This document shows, in pieces, positions 1 through 9,336 of a stretch of DNA of 64,000 nucleotides. How positions within the stretch are numbered: position 1 is the first letter of the stretch; every line of letters begins with the position of its first letter. The notes beneath the pieces were generated by a model. It was not told the origin of the DNA and made no database searches. It saw only the letters and a list, made by a program, of their open reading frames with translations. The position numbers and the translations under genes are program-made. Source of the stretch: Karstenula rhodostoma CBS 690.94 (lineage: Eukaryota; Ascomycota; Dothideomycetes; Pleosporales; Didymosphaeriaceae); contig MU001492.1 in NCBI GenBank assembly GCA_010093485.1, positions 1,473,122 through 1,537,121 of the forward strand, read 5' to 3'.

Positions 1-156
1 GCCGCGCTCGACGGGGAACAGCTCATGGTTTATGTCGAGGGTGAGGTCAACCGAGTTATCATCGGAGAGACCTCTGAGGCGCGAGACGCGGTCATATTGG
101 CCAGAGTTGACGTCGTTGATAGAGAAGGTGTCTTCGAAGAGGGTTGCGTCGGTCAT
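1..156 (-). CDS. RPB8: RNA polymerase I/II/III common subunit RPABC3 (Rpb8), 5' part, cut by window edge
   Basis: The reading frame starts at the ATG at 156 and stays open to base 1, giving 52 N-terminal residues. The opening MTDATLFEDTFSINDVNSGQ and the later LTLDINHELFPVE match the start of Rpb8, a small OB-fold subunit shared by all three nuclear RNA polymerases. In yeast Rpb8 the same order is seen: LFDDIF, then a basic R..R segment, then LTLDIN.ELFPV. The rest of the gene (about 90 residues in the family) lies outside the window. The gene runs divergently from the F-box gene. No intron is visible in the part shown. The family match is strong although only a third of the protein is present. 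Confidence 0.9.
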   Translation of the reverse strand, partial: MTDATLFEDTFSINDVNSGQYDRVSRLRGLSDDNSVDLTLDINHELFPVERG

Positions 157-693
157 GGCGGGCTGTTCGGCTTTGCGCGTGCGCTGAAGGGTTTTTCGGA
201 ACGGAACCGCTCGAACGGCAGATTACGGTATCGCGAAAGTGGAGGGCAATGGTTGTTGAGGGCGGGAACCGGGGTTGTGCGGGAGCTCCAAGCTGTTCAA
301 AGCGGGACGTGAAAGAAAGAAAAGATCTCAAAGCTCCAGAGAAGTGAACCCGGCGCAGTGGTTTCCCCGAGCCTCCGGGCTATGCCGCATCCCTCGTGGA
401 GATTCCCCGCGTCTACAGCAGCAAACACGACATCTCACGCCTCGAGACAGCGAAGATAAGACATCCAACAGACTGCGCAACCTCGGATACCCCCATTCGC
501 CAAGCACCAAACTTATTCAGGCCTGTTACTTCATTGTCCGGCGGCTCGGCGGCTCTCGTTCACCTCCCGAAGCTCCCAGCGAGCTCTCACGTCCGCCTAG
601 GGCAGCTCAGCCTCACTCACCTTCACCCTTCTACGTGCTCGATAATCGCTGTGACATGCGAGACGCAAGCGCTCGCACCCGAGAGCCTACTAT
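157..693. other. intergenic, shared upstream region of RPB8 and the F-box gene
   Basis: This 537-bp stretch lies between two divergent start codons, so it should hold both promoters and 5' UTRs. Open frames inside it have no recognisable protein character. I see no TATA box or other clear element. Confidence 0.5.
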
Positions 694-3258
694 ATGAGCG
701 CGCTCAACGACCTGCTGCGCCTCTACCAACACCTCGGTTTCCCGCCCATCGACATGCCGCCCTCGCTCTTCGACGATGTGGACAGCCGAGAACCGACCCC
801 TTCGCTGCGCGATGTCGACCTCGACTCCTTCCATGAACATGGCAAGAACAAAGAGCAGACGTCGCCGTTCCTGCAGCTACCCAACGACCTATTTCGATGC
901 GTGATGGACTACCTGGACCGAGAATCCGCCTGGTCTCTGAAACGCGTTTGCAAGGGCATGTCGACCTCCAAGGCCATAAATGAGCTGCTGTATCGGTACC
1001 CGCTACAGTTGAACGATGTCAAGGACATCAGGCTGGGCGACTGGAACTACAGGCCATTGGGCCAGGCGCGCTGGAACGCCTTGAAGTCGAGCATCAACGA
1101 TAAGAACCGACACTATGTGCAGAAGCTCGCGCTAAGCCACTGGTGTAGCATCGGCGACTTCAAGTGGATAGAGGAAAACTTGCCTTCTCTTACCAGCTTG
1201 GATCTGTCGGCTATTAAGGACTTCGTCTGGACGCCTGAGGAGACCTGGACGTGGAAGGCACTGTCCGAAGCTTGCCCTAAGCTTTTCGCGCGCTTAGAAG
1301 AGCTGGAGGTGTCGAATTGGGCTGATTACACCGCGCATTCGCGCATCGAGTACAGCTATGCGTACAATGACTATCGTTTCAAGCAGCAGTTTCGCTTGTC
1401 GCGGCGACGAGACGGTGGGTCTGTTGCAAAGACGATCTTTCCTCTGTGCAAGAAGCTGAAGACCCTGGTAAGTCTTTTCACTACTAGCACTATGCCTCGT
1501 CGACTATAGTATTCCTTTTCACCTGGATGTCTACCATTCCGGGCCAACAGCGTGCTGGCACGTTTCATGCCGAAATAAAGAAGCTGAGCTAACGATATAG
1601 GCTATCCGCGAGCGTTACTCCGGGTTTCATACTTGGAACGAGTGGGAAGTTCACCAACGCGTATGTTGCCTCATAGATGGCATCAAAAACTACTGCCCGC
1701 CTACCCTGACGAAGTTACGAGTTCATGATTATGGTATGTTGATCCAAGTCTTTCCCCCGCTCGTATATCAACAAGACACAGCCCCTTACCGTTCGCTCTT
1801 CTCGACCGATGCATCCACGTGGTCAAACATCAAAGTGGTGGAGATCGGTCTCTATTCATGGATGGAGGATCGCCGCGACCGGGATGTGATCGGACCGATA
1901 CCCTATCGGATTACGCAAGGTCATCATCACCGCGAGGAAGAGGAAGCATTCGATGACAAGACATACGATGATTGCAAGCGGATTCACATGGAGCTCGGTA
2001 AGTGGAAGCTATCTTACATGCGCTTAGCCTATGCTCATTCAACAATACAGGTAACAACGTCGTGCAAGGCGCCGGCGCATCCTTCGAAGACCTTCTCAAG
2101 AGTCTTCGTAACATTACACACAAATACCCGTCGGTGACCATCAAGCCCATCGACACCCTTCGTGATATCACTCTGCACCCTTTCCATCTCGTCAATGTCA
2201 ACCAACGGCGGCAACATGGAAACACACAGCAACAGAACGCACAACAACAACCAGACCCTGTAGCCAATGTAGAGATACAAGAGGCTTTGCAATGGTTAGC
2301 AGAGAAGTGTGGCTGGAGGCCCATCCTTGCATGGGACAGCATGATGTGCGATGTCTTCCCGGCGAACCTCGAGCCAAGCCGTTCATTTCTTCCCAAAGAA
2401 GAGGTTCTGTCTCGCATCAAGGCCATGATCGCTACCCTACGCTCGCTCGATATACCCATCCGCATCTCAATTGGCGATCGGACGAACAGCTGTCCTAGTT
2501 CAGGTTTGGATGGCAACCTCTATTTCGGTGACTACAAGACCTTTATCGGAGAGGGCGAGAACAAGCGTGAACTTCTCGCTCCTACGCAGGCCGGTTTTAA
2601 TCTAGCCGGCATCGCCCACATGGTCGACGAGCTCACAATTCAATACGCTGGCGATGTGCCGGGGGTGCACGGCTGGCTACGCCAATCTCGAAACCCCACC
2701 GATGCTGAGAAGGTCCTGATCGATCGTGAGCTCCGAGGGTGGCGCCGCTTTTGGGAGCGTTACGCCCGCCTGTTTACGAACCTGAAGAAGCTTACGACCA
2801 ATGTTCCCATTGGTATCTACAATGACTGGGGTCAGTGCGGGGGTTTGCGCGAATTGCTTGGCGATGAGCGTTGGGAGATGCTAGAGGTGGAAGAAAAGGG
2901 TGGGGATTTTGGCTTCTTTGGAAGCTACTTCCCGTTCACGAGCCTTCGCTACAGTCACCTGAGGAGGAGGACTCGCTTGAAGTTCGTGCAGCGCGTGTTC
3001 TTCCGTCAGGACACCAAGCCGCTTCATCTGAGCCCAAAGCACCCACATCTCGAAGACAAGGAGCGCGAAGCATTGGAGATCACCGACGAGGACATCGACA
3101 CACCGGAAGGGCTTGCCGAGCATCGCTTCTGGCCTGCGGAGCAAGATCAGGAGAAGGTGAAGGAATTTGGCGAGAAGAGGAAAGCGAACGACATCGATGG
3201 CGAAGACGGTAATGGCGAGGCGGAGGGACCGGCGCAAAAGAAGGCGAAGAGCGATTGA
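694..3258 (+). CDS. F-box domain protein (792 aa)
   Basis: Exons are 694-1467, 1601-1997 and 2051-3258. Introns have GTAAGT donors, and the first has a GCTAAC branch site ten bases before its acceptor. The joined frame is 793 codons with stop. An F-box lies at about residues 66-97 (LQLPNDLFRCVMDYLD, then W.LKRVCKGMS); F-boxes bind Skp1 and place a protein as the substrate adaptor of an SCF ubiquitin ligase. The rest has the hydrophobic, Trp-rich character of fungal F-box proteins without countable LRR units. The last 60 residues are acidic then lysine-rich (EGPAQKKAKSD), like a nuclear localisation tail. The substrate cannot be read from sequence. The start is the first ATG before the F-box. 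Confidence 0.85.
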
Positions 3259-3486
3259 CTAGCCGAAAGTCGGGCTGCGGAGGCATTGGAGGAGTTTATT
3301 GAATTGATCGAGGAGGACCTGACGTTCTTCTGATAGCGAGGCGCCCTCCCCTTGCGTTCTTCGCGACATCCCTCTGCCATAGAAGGCTCTCGGATCTACC
3401 GCTCACGGCGGTGTATAAGCTACACGTGTATGAAGATAAATGTAATCATCTAATGACCCCATCCATCTCTCACGTATCCCCACCAT

Positions 3487-4092
3487 CTATTGTCTCCCCA
3501 CCCAAACCTCCCCAGCAGGCCACAAATCCTCCACCAACCGCCCCGCCTCCCACCACCCATCCATTCCTGCATACCACGGTACACACCCCACCAGCTCCCT
3601 CACCAACCTTCTCTTTAACTCCTCCATCTCCATCGCCCCCTTTGGCACAACTCCTTCCAGATCCACCAACTCATATACAATCCTCCATACACGCGTCGTC
3701 AGCGGTCCAGCGAACGCTTCGCCAAGTATGGGATTCGCGATGTCCTCGTTTGCGGCGGGGATGCGGGAGCGCAAGATGGCGACGAGGTGGCGGCGGAGGG
3801 TGGAGAGGAGGGAGGTGTGCGCGGTGGCCGTGGAGGAGAATTCCGGGTAGCGCTTTTGTGATGCTTGATTGAGGCCGCCGTTTGCCTGATTAGGGCCGTT
3901 GGGGTGGTGAAAGACGAAGTTCCCGTCAGGCTGTGCTGCTGGTTGGGAGATAGGTTGGGGCGCTGGAGGAAAGGAGGGTGCGCGGGCGCTGTGGGGCGTT
4001 GGTGGGAGCGGGGACAGCTGGGAGAGGTAGGGGTCGGCTGTGAGTTGTTCAAATACAGCGTAGGGGTCCTCGATCGAGGGGGGGTGGTCCAT
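3487..4092 (-). CDS. hypothetical protein, 201 aa
   Basis: This is a single-exon frame on the minus strand. The N-terminal 70 residues are Pro/Gln/Asn-rich and probably disordered. The remainder (about residues 80-190) looks like a folded, mostly helical domain with LLSTLRRHLVAILRSRIPAA, then a GPLTTRVWRIVYELVDLEGV segment and several Trp residues. I do not recognise the family. The transition from a disordered head to a compact hydrophobic tail, and the absence of a competing frame of similar quality, argue that it is a real gene. It converges on the F-box gene, with 228 bp between stops. Confidence 0.6.
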   Translation of the reverse strand: MDHPPSIEDPYAVFEQLTADPYLSQLSPLPPTPHSARAPSFPPAPQPISQPAAQPDGNFVFHHPNGPNQANGGLNQASQKRYPEFSSTATAHTSLLSTLRRHLVAILRSRIPAANEDIANPILGEAFAGPLTTRVWRIVYELVDLEGVVPKGAMEMEELKRRLVRELVGCVPWYAGMDGWWEAGRLVEDLWPAGEVWVGRQ

Positions 4093-4378
4093 GGGGGGTG
4101 GGTGCAGCCGTAGGGTCCACCGTTGAGTGAGATGTGCTGCTAGGGGGAAGTAGAGATAGCGATGGAGAGCTTAGTTCTCTGCAAAGATACTAGATGGTCT
4201 TTCCAGTTTGTGGTGTTACTCAAGGGCGTTGCTGCTGTCCGAAAACAAAGAGTGAAGTTGCAGTCGAAGCCGTGACAATCGGACAAAGAAGGCAAGACAA
4301 GACATTCATCTGCCGATGAGAGACAAACGGTTCTAACAAGAATGGCCATGGGAGCTAGGTGTTGGACGATCACAGTAA

Positions 4379-4765
4379 GGATCAGGAGGCTGTTGGGCTG
4401 GTAACCCGGGCGGCGGGCTCTGTAGAGGAGCGGCGCGTTGCTTGAAGTTTGGGCGACGATTGCGACGGCGCGTCTTTTGAGGAGTTATACCGACTAGACA
4501 ATGTTGTTTGGCAGGCAGCAGCGCACACACGAATATTTCTTAAGACTATAGAGTCTCTTCTTTCTTTACAGACACCTGAATTCTGACAATTAAATCCTAA
4601 TAATTAAATACTAATAATATCTCGATCAACGCGCTGAACTTTAGAGACTTTACGTACCTAACTATATTCGCACAACTACAGACTTGCCCGCGTACGGCGC
4701 GTGAGGGACGTGATCCACACGAACTCGAATATCTCAATACTCATGGTCTCTTTAAGCCAGTTGAT
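4379..4765 (-). mobile_element. short dispersed element, family 1 copy 1, with 13-bp flanking direct repeats
   Basis: About the first 240 bases (from GGATCAGGAGGCTGTTGGGC) are closely similar to 11760-11984; the first 95 bases are nearly identical. The element is flanked by perfect direct repeats ACGATCACAGTAA at 4366-4378 and 4766-4778, exactly 400 bp apart, as expected of a target-site duplication. The GGATCAGG end is the same in both copies while the other end differs, so on the minus strand the copies look 5'-truncated with a fixed 3' end (CCTGATCC). The distal 140 bases are not present in copy 2. There is no terminal inverted repeat and no coding capacity beyond a short frame. Confidence 0.65.
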
Positions 4766-5177
4766 ACGATCACAGTAAGCTCGGGGTACACCGTGAAACT
4801 GAGATTATTGTATATTCGCAGTTGAAAATCCATGGCCGGTGTGAATGGTGTCGACCCGACCTCCGTATACAGCTTTGTGACAGCCTGTGTCGCTTGCGCT
4901 CGCACGCTTTCGTTTCGCTTTTTAATCTCGCAATTATGCTCGGCATGGCCAGCCTTATCACAATAGCCACATTTTAAGTGTGCCTTTGTTGGGACAATCA
5001 CCGTTCTTGTCGAAGTGACCGGCCAAACCACAGGTCTCGCATTGCAGGTCGTAGTCGATAGCAGCGTCGGTCAAGGGAATTATTTGACGCCAGCCGCTAA
5101 TCCCGGATGAAAGCGTCACTCCGTGATCCGACCGTGAGCGATATATCTGGTACTACAGCAGTGAATTGCTCGATCAT

Positions 5178-5195
5178 GGGGGGGGGGGGGGGGGG
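5178..5195. repeat. poly-G tract (18 G)
   Basis: An uninterrupted run of 18 G on the plus strand lies inside the decayed zinc-knuckle gene, where it encodes a proline run on the minus strand. Such a tract is prone to slippage and to sequencing error, so the frame across it is uncertain. Confidence 0.9.
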
Positions 5196-5722
5196 TTGAA
5201 GCTGGTTACGGGATCTTGCGGTAGGTTTTCAGAACCGAAATTTCGCACTAGGTTATGTAAAGAGGCACATGGATCTGCAGGTAATCTTAAGAATCCGGGA
5301 GGTGGTAGCACAGGTCCTGTTGAAGCCAGAGTATTGCGTTGTCGCGGGTATGCATTAGGATTGGTTGCCCGACCCCTTGGTTGGGCTGCTGAGTATCCAT
5401 GGATGTTTGGGAGAGATAGATAAATGGGTTCTTGGTAACGATTCTGTGTGTGATGGTTGTGGGTCACGAGAGGGAGAGACGGATAATCGTCGACAAATAC
5501 TGAAGACTTCTCATGGGCAGTTGGATGCGGAAGTGCCTTCCCCGGTTTTCCACCACATAAGGTGCCATTGGTGGACAGACCACCACAAGGTATCTGCGAT
5601 GAGCTTTGCGCCTTCTGTCGGCTCCCAACCTCTTGCACGGATAATTGGGGGAAAACGGACTGGATGCGCCAGAAGTATCCGCCTCGGAAAATGCATGTGT
5701 GGTATCTTCTGCTGCCAACCAC

Positions 5723-6258
5723 TGAAGGTGTAACTTAATTACAGGTATTTATGCTAAAAAGTAACAGGAAACGAGGGGCGCTTCTTTGGCTATATTCATA
5801 TTTACGCGAAGGTTACGAGATGCACGCATGGCTACCTAGGTAGTGTTCTGAGACCGCTTGGAGCTCAAGCTGCCGCATTTCTACTCGGCACGTTAACATG
5901 TTTGTAAAAGGTATCCACTAGCCGCTGAGCAAATGGAAGATGTATTGCTCCGTCAGATGCAATAGCAACAACCACCAAGCAGTCCAAGACAAACCACAGT
6001 ACATAGCCGGATACCACCCGTCCCAAGATCGAACTTCCACACAAACCTCATACTACCGACTGAGAGTAAGACCACCACCGGTTGCTTGCGGATTTATGAT
6101 TGGCTATCTTTAGCCTCCTGCCAATATTGCGTGAGTTTCTGGCACAGCAAACCAGGTGAGCCATCCGGGGCACCCTGCTGGAGGCTTGCCCACACCTTAG
6201 CCCGTGGCTCATTCCTCCTGTCCGCCAGAAAGTACTCCTTGAACACACGAGTACGAAT
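5723..6258. other. intergenic / possible lost C-terminus of the neighbouring gene
   Basis: No independent gene is supported. From 6258 down to 6097 on the minus strand, 54 further codons stay open in the same frame beyond the stop of the coiled-coil gene and read like protein (for example KVWASLQQGAPDG); see the finding on this. The remainder, 5723-6093, shows nothing recognisable. Confidence 0.4.
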
Positions 6259-7125
6259 TTAAACACATTGGTGATACCTAGGCGGTTCCCAATGGGGGCT
6301 TGTCTCGTCGAAGGTGCCAGGTATGGTTGCTCGACGCTTCATGAACTTGAGTTCCTCCACGTCTCGCAAATCGATCATGAATTTTGTCCTTTGCATGTCC
6401 GAGCAGGTGTGGTCCAGCTGATATTTTTCGTGAAGCTCGCGCAAACAATCCTCGTCGAAGCAAGTTTTAGTAGGCGCGATAGTCAACTGGTGGCCGGCGA
6501 TCCGCACCAAGCATTCGGTCATCAGTGTGGCGAAAATGTTTGATTGTGATACCCAGATGAGAACCCCGTCTTCAAGAATACTGTCGGCAATTTGCGCAAT
6601 GTGCTCGCGGTGGCGTTGCTGGAACTCGCTTTCAATGGCCACACGCATCGTTCCTTCCAATTCGATCGCTTCTTTCTTATGCGCGATCAGTGCTCGTGCA
6701 CGCTCAATCAGAGCTTTTGAGTGTGATTCCTTCTTCGCGTGGGTTGCTGCCAAAGCTTCACCGGCCACTCGATGTTGAGATATGAGCACCTTCTTCGGGG
6801 CGTGTAACATCAAGAGCGTTTCATCCCGATCGTCCATCTTTAGGTAGCTTTGATTCTGAACCACGGTATTGATCCTCGCGTCGACGATAGCCATCTCCCG
6901 CGTGTGGGTATCCTCCAGTTTCTTGATTGACGAGTGGGATTTCTCGAGAACGACGAGCTGGGACCGAAGCTGTGACAGCACCTCTCGATGAATCGTTGTC
7001 ACAGTGGAAGCGCTCTCGGCCATTTCGGCGATGGTTTTCTCGAGGCCGTTGATCGCTGCTTGCAGCGTCGTTACGAATTGGGTAGATGTGGCGTCCATTG
7101 TCCAACAACCACACTCGGCGCACAT
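6259..7125 (-). CDS. coiled-coil hypothetical protein (288 aa)
   Basis: This is a single-exon minus-strand frame. Residues from about 20 to 160 are rich in Glu, Lys, Gln, Leu and Ile with heptad-like spacing (NGLEKTIAEMAE, LRSQLVVLEKSHSSIKKLED, ALIERARALIAHKKEAIEL), so a long coiled coil is likely. A second part with scattered Cys and hydrophobics follows (CLVRIAGHQLTIAPTKTCFD). No known domain is recognised. The first ATG is at 7125; the tenth codon is also ATG (7098) in a better context (ACAATGG) and may be the true start. The frame continues without interruption for 54 codons beyond the TAA at 6259-6261, so the C-terminus may be truncated by a recent stop. It sits in a gene-poor, repeat-bearing region. 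Confidence 0.6.
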   Translation of the reverse strand: MCAECGCWTMDATSTQFVTTLQAAINGLEKTIAEMAESASTVTTIHREVLSQLRSQLVVLEKSHSSIKKLEDTHTREMAIVDARINTVVQNQSYLKMDDRDETLLMLHAPKKVLISQHRVAGEALAATHAKKESHSKALIERARALIAHKKEAIELEGTMRVAIESEFQQRHREHIAQIADSILEDGVLIWVSQSNIFATLMTECLVRIAGHQLTIAPTKTCFDEDCLRELHEKYQLDHTCSDMQRTKFMIDLRDVEELKFMKRRATIPGTFDETSPHWEPPRYHQCV

Positions 7126-9336
7126 CGTGAGTTACTGAGGGATCTATGCGATCTTCTTACAAGTATCAGTCTAAGGAATTCAGTGGAGGTGAAGATGTCA
7201 ATGTTTCGATCCGTTGTGGGAAAGCGGTAATGCCATGCAGTACAGCGCAAGACCTATTGACAAAAGCTTACTTACCTGTGAAGCAAAGGTCGACAGCAAT
7301 CCTGAAGTAAAATTCGGGTGCTCTTGCTCAGGGGCAACAAGTCGCAGACTCGGCGAATGTATTTGTCAAGCAAGACTGGTGCGTTCCATAGAGGAAGGAT
7401 GTAGCGAAGACCTTTAAACTCGATTGTGTTGGTGGTGAATTAGTGCGAAGTAGTGATAGACTGTGTTCTATGAGTTTAAGTACCCGCACAGGGCGCACAA
7501 GCTGCGACGCGCGGATCAGGTCTTTCACCGAGATTCTCTTGGCAGGGTCAATGTTGAAACGGGATAGGTAGCTCGAAAATCTAACACAAGCTGTACATTA
7601 TACACCTCCCTTTCTAATTGCAACAGTATAACACCGCAGTCCCGCCTAGTACACCTCACCCCCAGTACCACTCACCTCGGACGCCCTGTAGTGGCTCGGG
7701 AAGCACGACATAGATCTTGCTTACAGGCAGCACTTAATCGCTCCAAATACTATAGCGTTGTCGCGGTTACCTGCTGCATAGTTTCTGGTGTTGTCTTACG
7801 CGCCCACCAGATCACCTTCTGAAACATCTATTCTTTGGGAGACCATCCGGCAAACGATAGTGCTGCGGACATCCGAGGGTTTCCAGTTCTCTTATAGCTT
7901 CAAGAGATGCTGTGGGCCTCTGTTTGCGAAGGAACATCCCGGATACGGCAAGCACCATTCTCCGGCGGCACCGAAGATGATGCAACTACCATTTTCCCTG
8001 CAATAATCTTGCTTGAGCTTGTTAACCCTAGTGGATTCATGTGGGTTTGCTGAATGATACTGGTAGTGAGCTACAAAAACCTCGAAATTGCGCGCCGTCG
8101 TATATGCATTGCACGCTCTTGATAATTTTCTCGTGATCCTTTGTTTCAAGCATGATCTGTCCGGTTATTAAGCGGTGAAACTGTCTTGTTCTTATATGTT
8201 GTTGCAGATCGACAGTTATTTCATCTTTCCTTTCGCATAACAACTCGTACGTTTAGCCGATGAGCCTCTCACAGATCCAGTGCATCTTGTACCTGTCGAA
8301 GTGCATATCAATTGAGTCGGATGTAAGCCATGGTATCAGGCTGTACAACATTTTATGTGACTCTCCCAAAGTCTTCTGTTGCTGTTAAAACATTTTTAGT
8401 TCCATATCATTTGGCATGTTTAGTTGGTCAAAAAGTCGTGCAAATGTGCGCAACATTGCGGTCCTCGCAAGCGTCTCGTACCCACATTGTAGTCTGGAAA
8501 TCGATGTCACGGCCATGGAAACAAACGAGACGCACAAGAAATGAAAATATATGGTGCAAGTACATGAATATTTATTCGAGTCAAATCTACTCGCTTTTAT
8601 CACTCGGGGCCTCGTTGTTGCTTACATGCGACAACATTCTAACGAAGTGACCTAAAGTCTCCTCAGCTATTATCGACGAACTACAACTTCTAGTGAAAAT
8701 GGAGGAATCTATCCTCTGGGTAGGTGAGCTTTGCCACGACCTGGAGTTCTCGTCTTGCCGATGATGGCTCTCAAGCGCAGGTATTGTATCTCGACTATGT
8801 TCTTATCATTATAGTACCTAAGATTTCGCCTACTGTCGTCCTCATTATGGTGATCCACCCATCAAACGTAATGACGCAGCATGCTCTAAAGTTCCAGACG
8901 AAATGCATACAAAAGCCCCAGGGTCGCTGGCCCCGATCATATTATACAATCGCAAAGTATCACACGCCCCTACCACATCCTGGCATGAAAGGTAGTTGAT
9001 AAGAAATCAGACCGATTCAATGCATTTCTTTCACCAAATGACTACATAGAGATGATTCTCAATGCGAATTCATGCCTGGGAGGGTTTCAGTTGGCTAGAC
9101 CTCTTGTGGTTACACCGTTCGTATCGCGGTGGCGGGGCTGAACCCTCTTGCACAACTGTAACCGAGTGGCATCAAATCAGAGCAGTTGATAAGAACCAGC
9201 CCACCCATGGGAAATATCTTAGTTTTGGCGCTAGCTGCGGCTGAAAGATGGTGCGAACTGTTCATATATTCATAATGCCCTGTTGCTACCATCATATTGT
9301 TGGTAAGGCTTCTCTATCCGGCTTCCATCAACTGCC
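7126..9336. other. 2.2-kb gene-poor stretch
   Basis: Apart from the kinase-like scrap at 7328-7579, no frame in this stretch looks like a real gene. Short frames, including an 85-codon minus-strand one at 7892-8149, lack recognisable motifs. A 12-bp direct repeat (AGTTGATAAGAA at 8994-9005 and 9184-9195) encloses 178 bp. The upstream region of the membrane-protein gene lies at its right end. Confidence 0.5.
7328..7579 (-). pseudogene. possible protein-kinase C-lobe remnant
   Basis: The minus-strand frame reads SYLSRFNIDPAKRISVKDLI near 7570-7510. The DP..R.S..DL pattern is what kinase subdomain XI looks like near the end of the catalytic domain. Nothing upstream on this strand gives the DFG, APE or HRD motifs, so only a scrap remains. 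It could be a relic of a duplicated kinase gene or chance similarity. Confidence 0.3.

Larger units (their letters stand above)
4140..5722 (-). pseudogene. broken zinc-knuckle (CCHC) gene, gag-like or nucleic-acid-binding, interrupted by a mobile element
   Basis: Minus-strand pieces in several frames read as one decayed protein. From 5722 to 5174 an open frame ends in a proline run made by an 18-base G tract. A first knuckle (CETCGLAGH, then C seven residues later) lies near 5040-4990. A second, canonical CX2CX4HX4C knuckle (CGYCDKAGHAEHNC) lies near 4970-4930 in a frame shifted by one base, the shift falling in an AAAA run. The second frame runs on to 4741 and meets the right flanking repeat of the inserted element at 4766-4778. 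The same codon frame resumes beyond the left flanking repeat and stays open to 4140. Two adjacent CCHC knuckles are typical of retrotransposon Gag and of some RNA-binding proteins; which one applies is not decidable here. There are at least two frameshifts and one insertion, so it is not functional as it stands. Confidence 0.55.
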
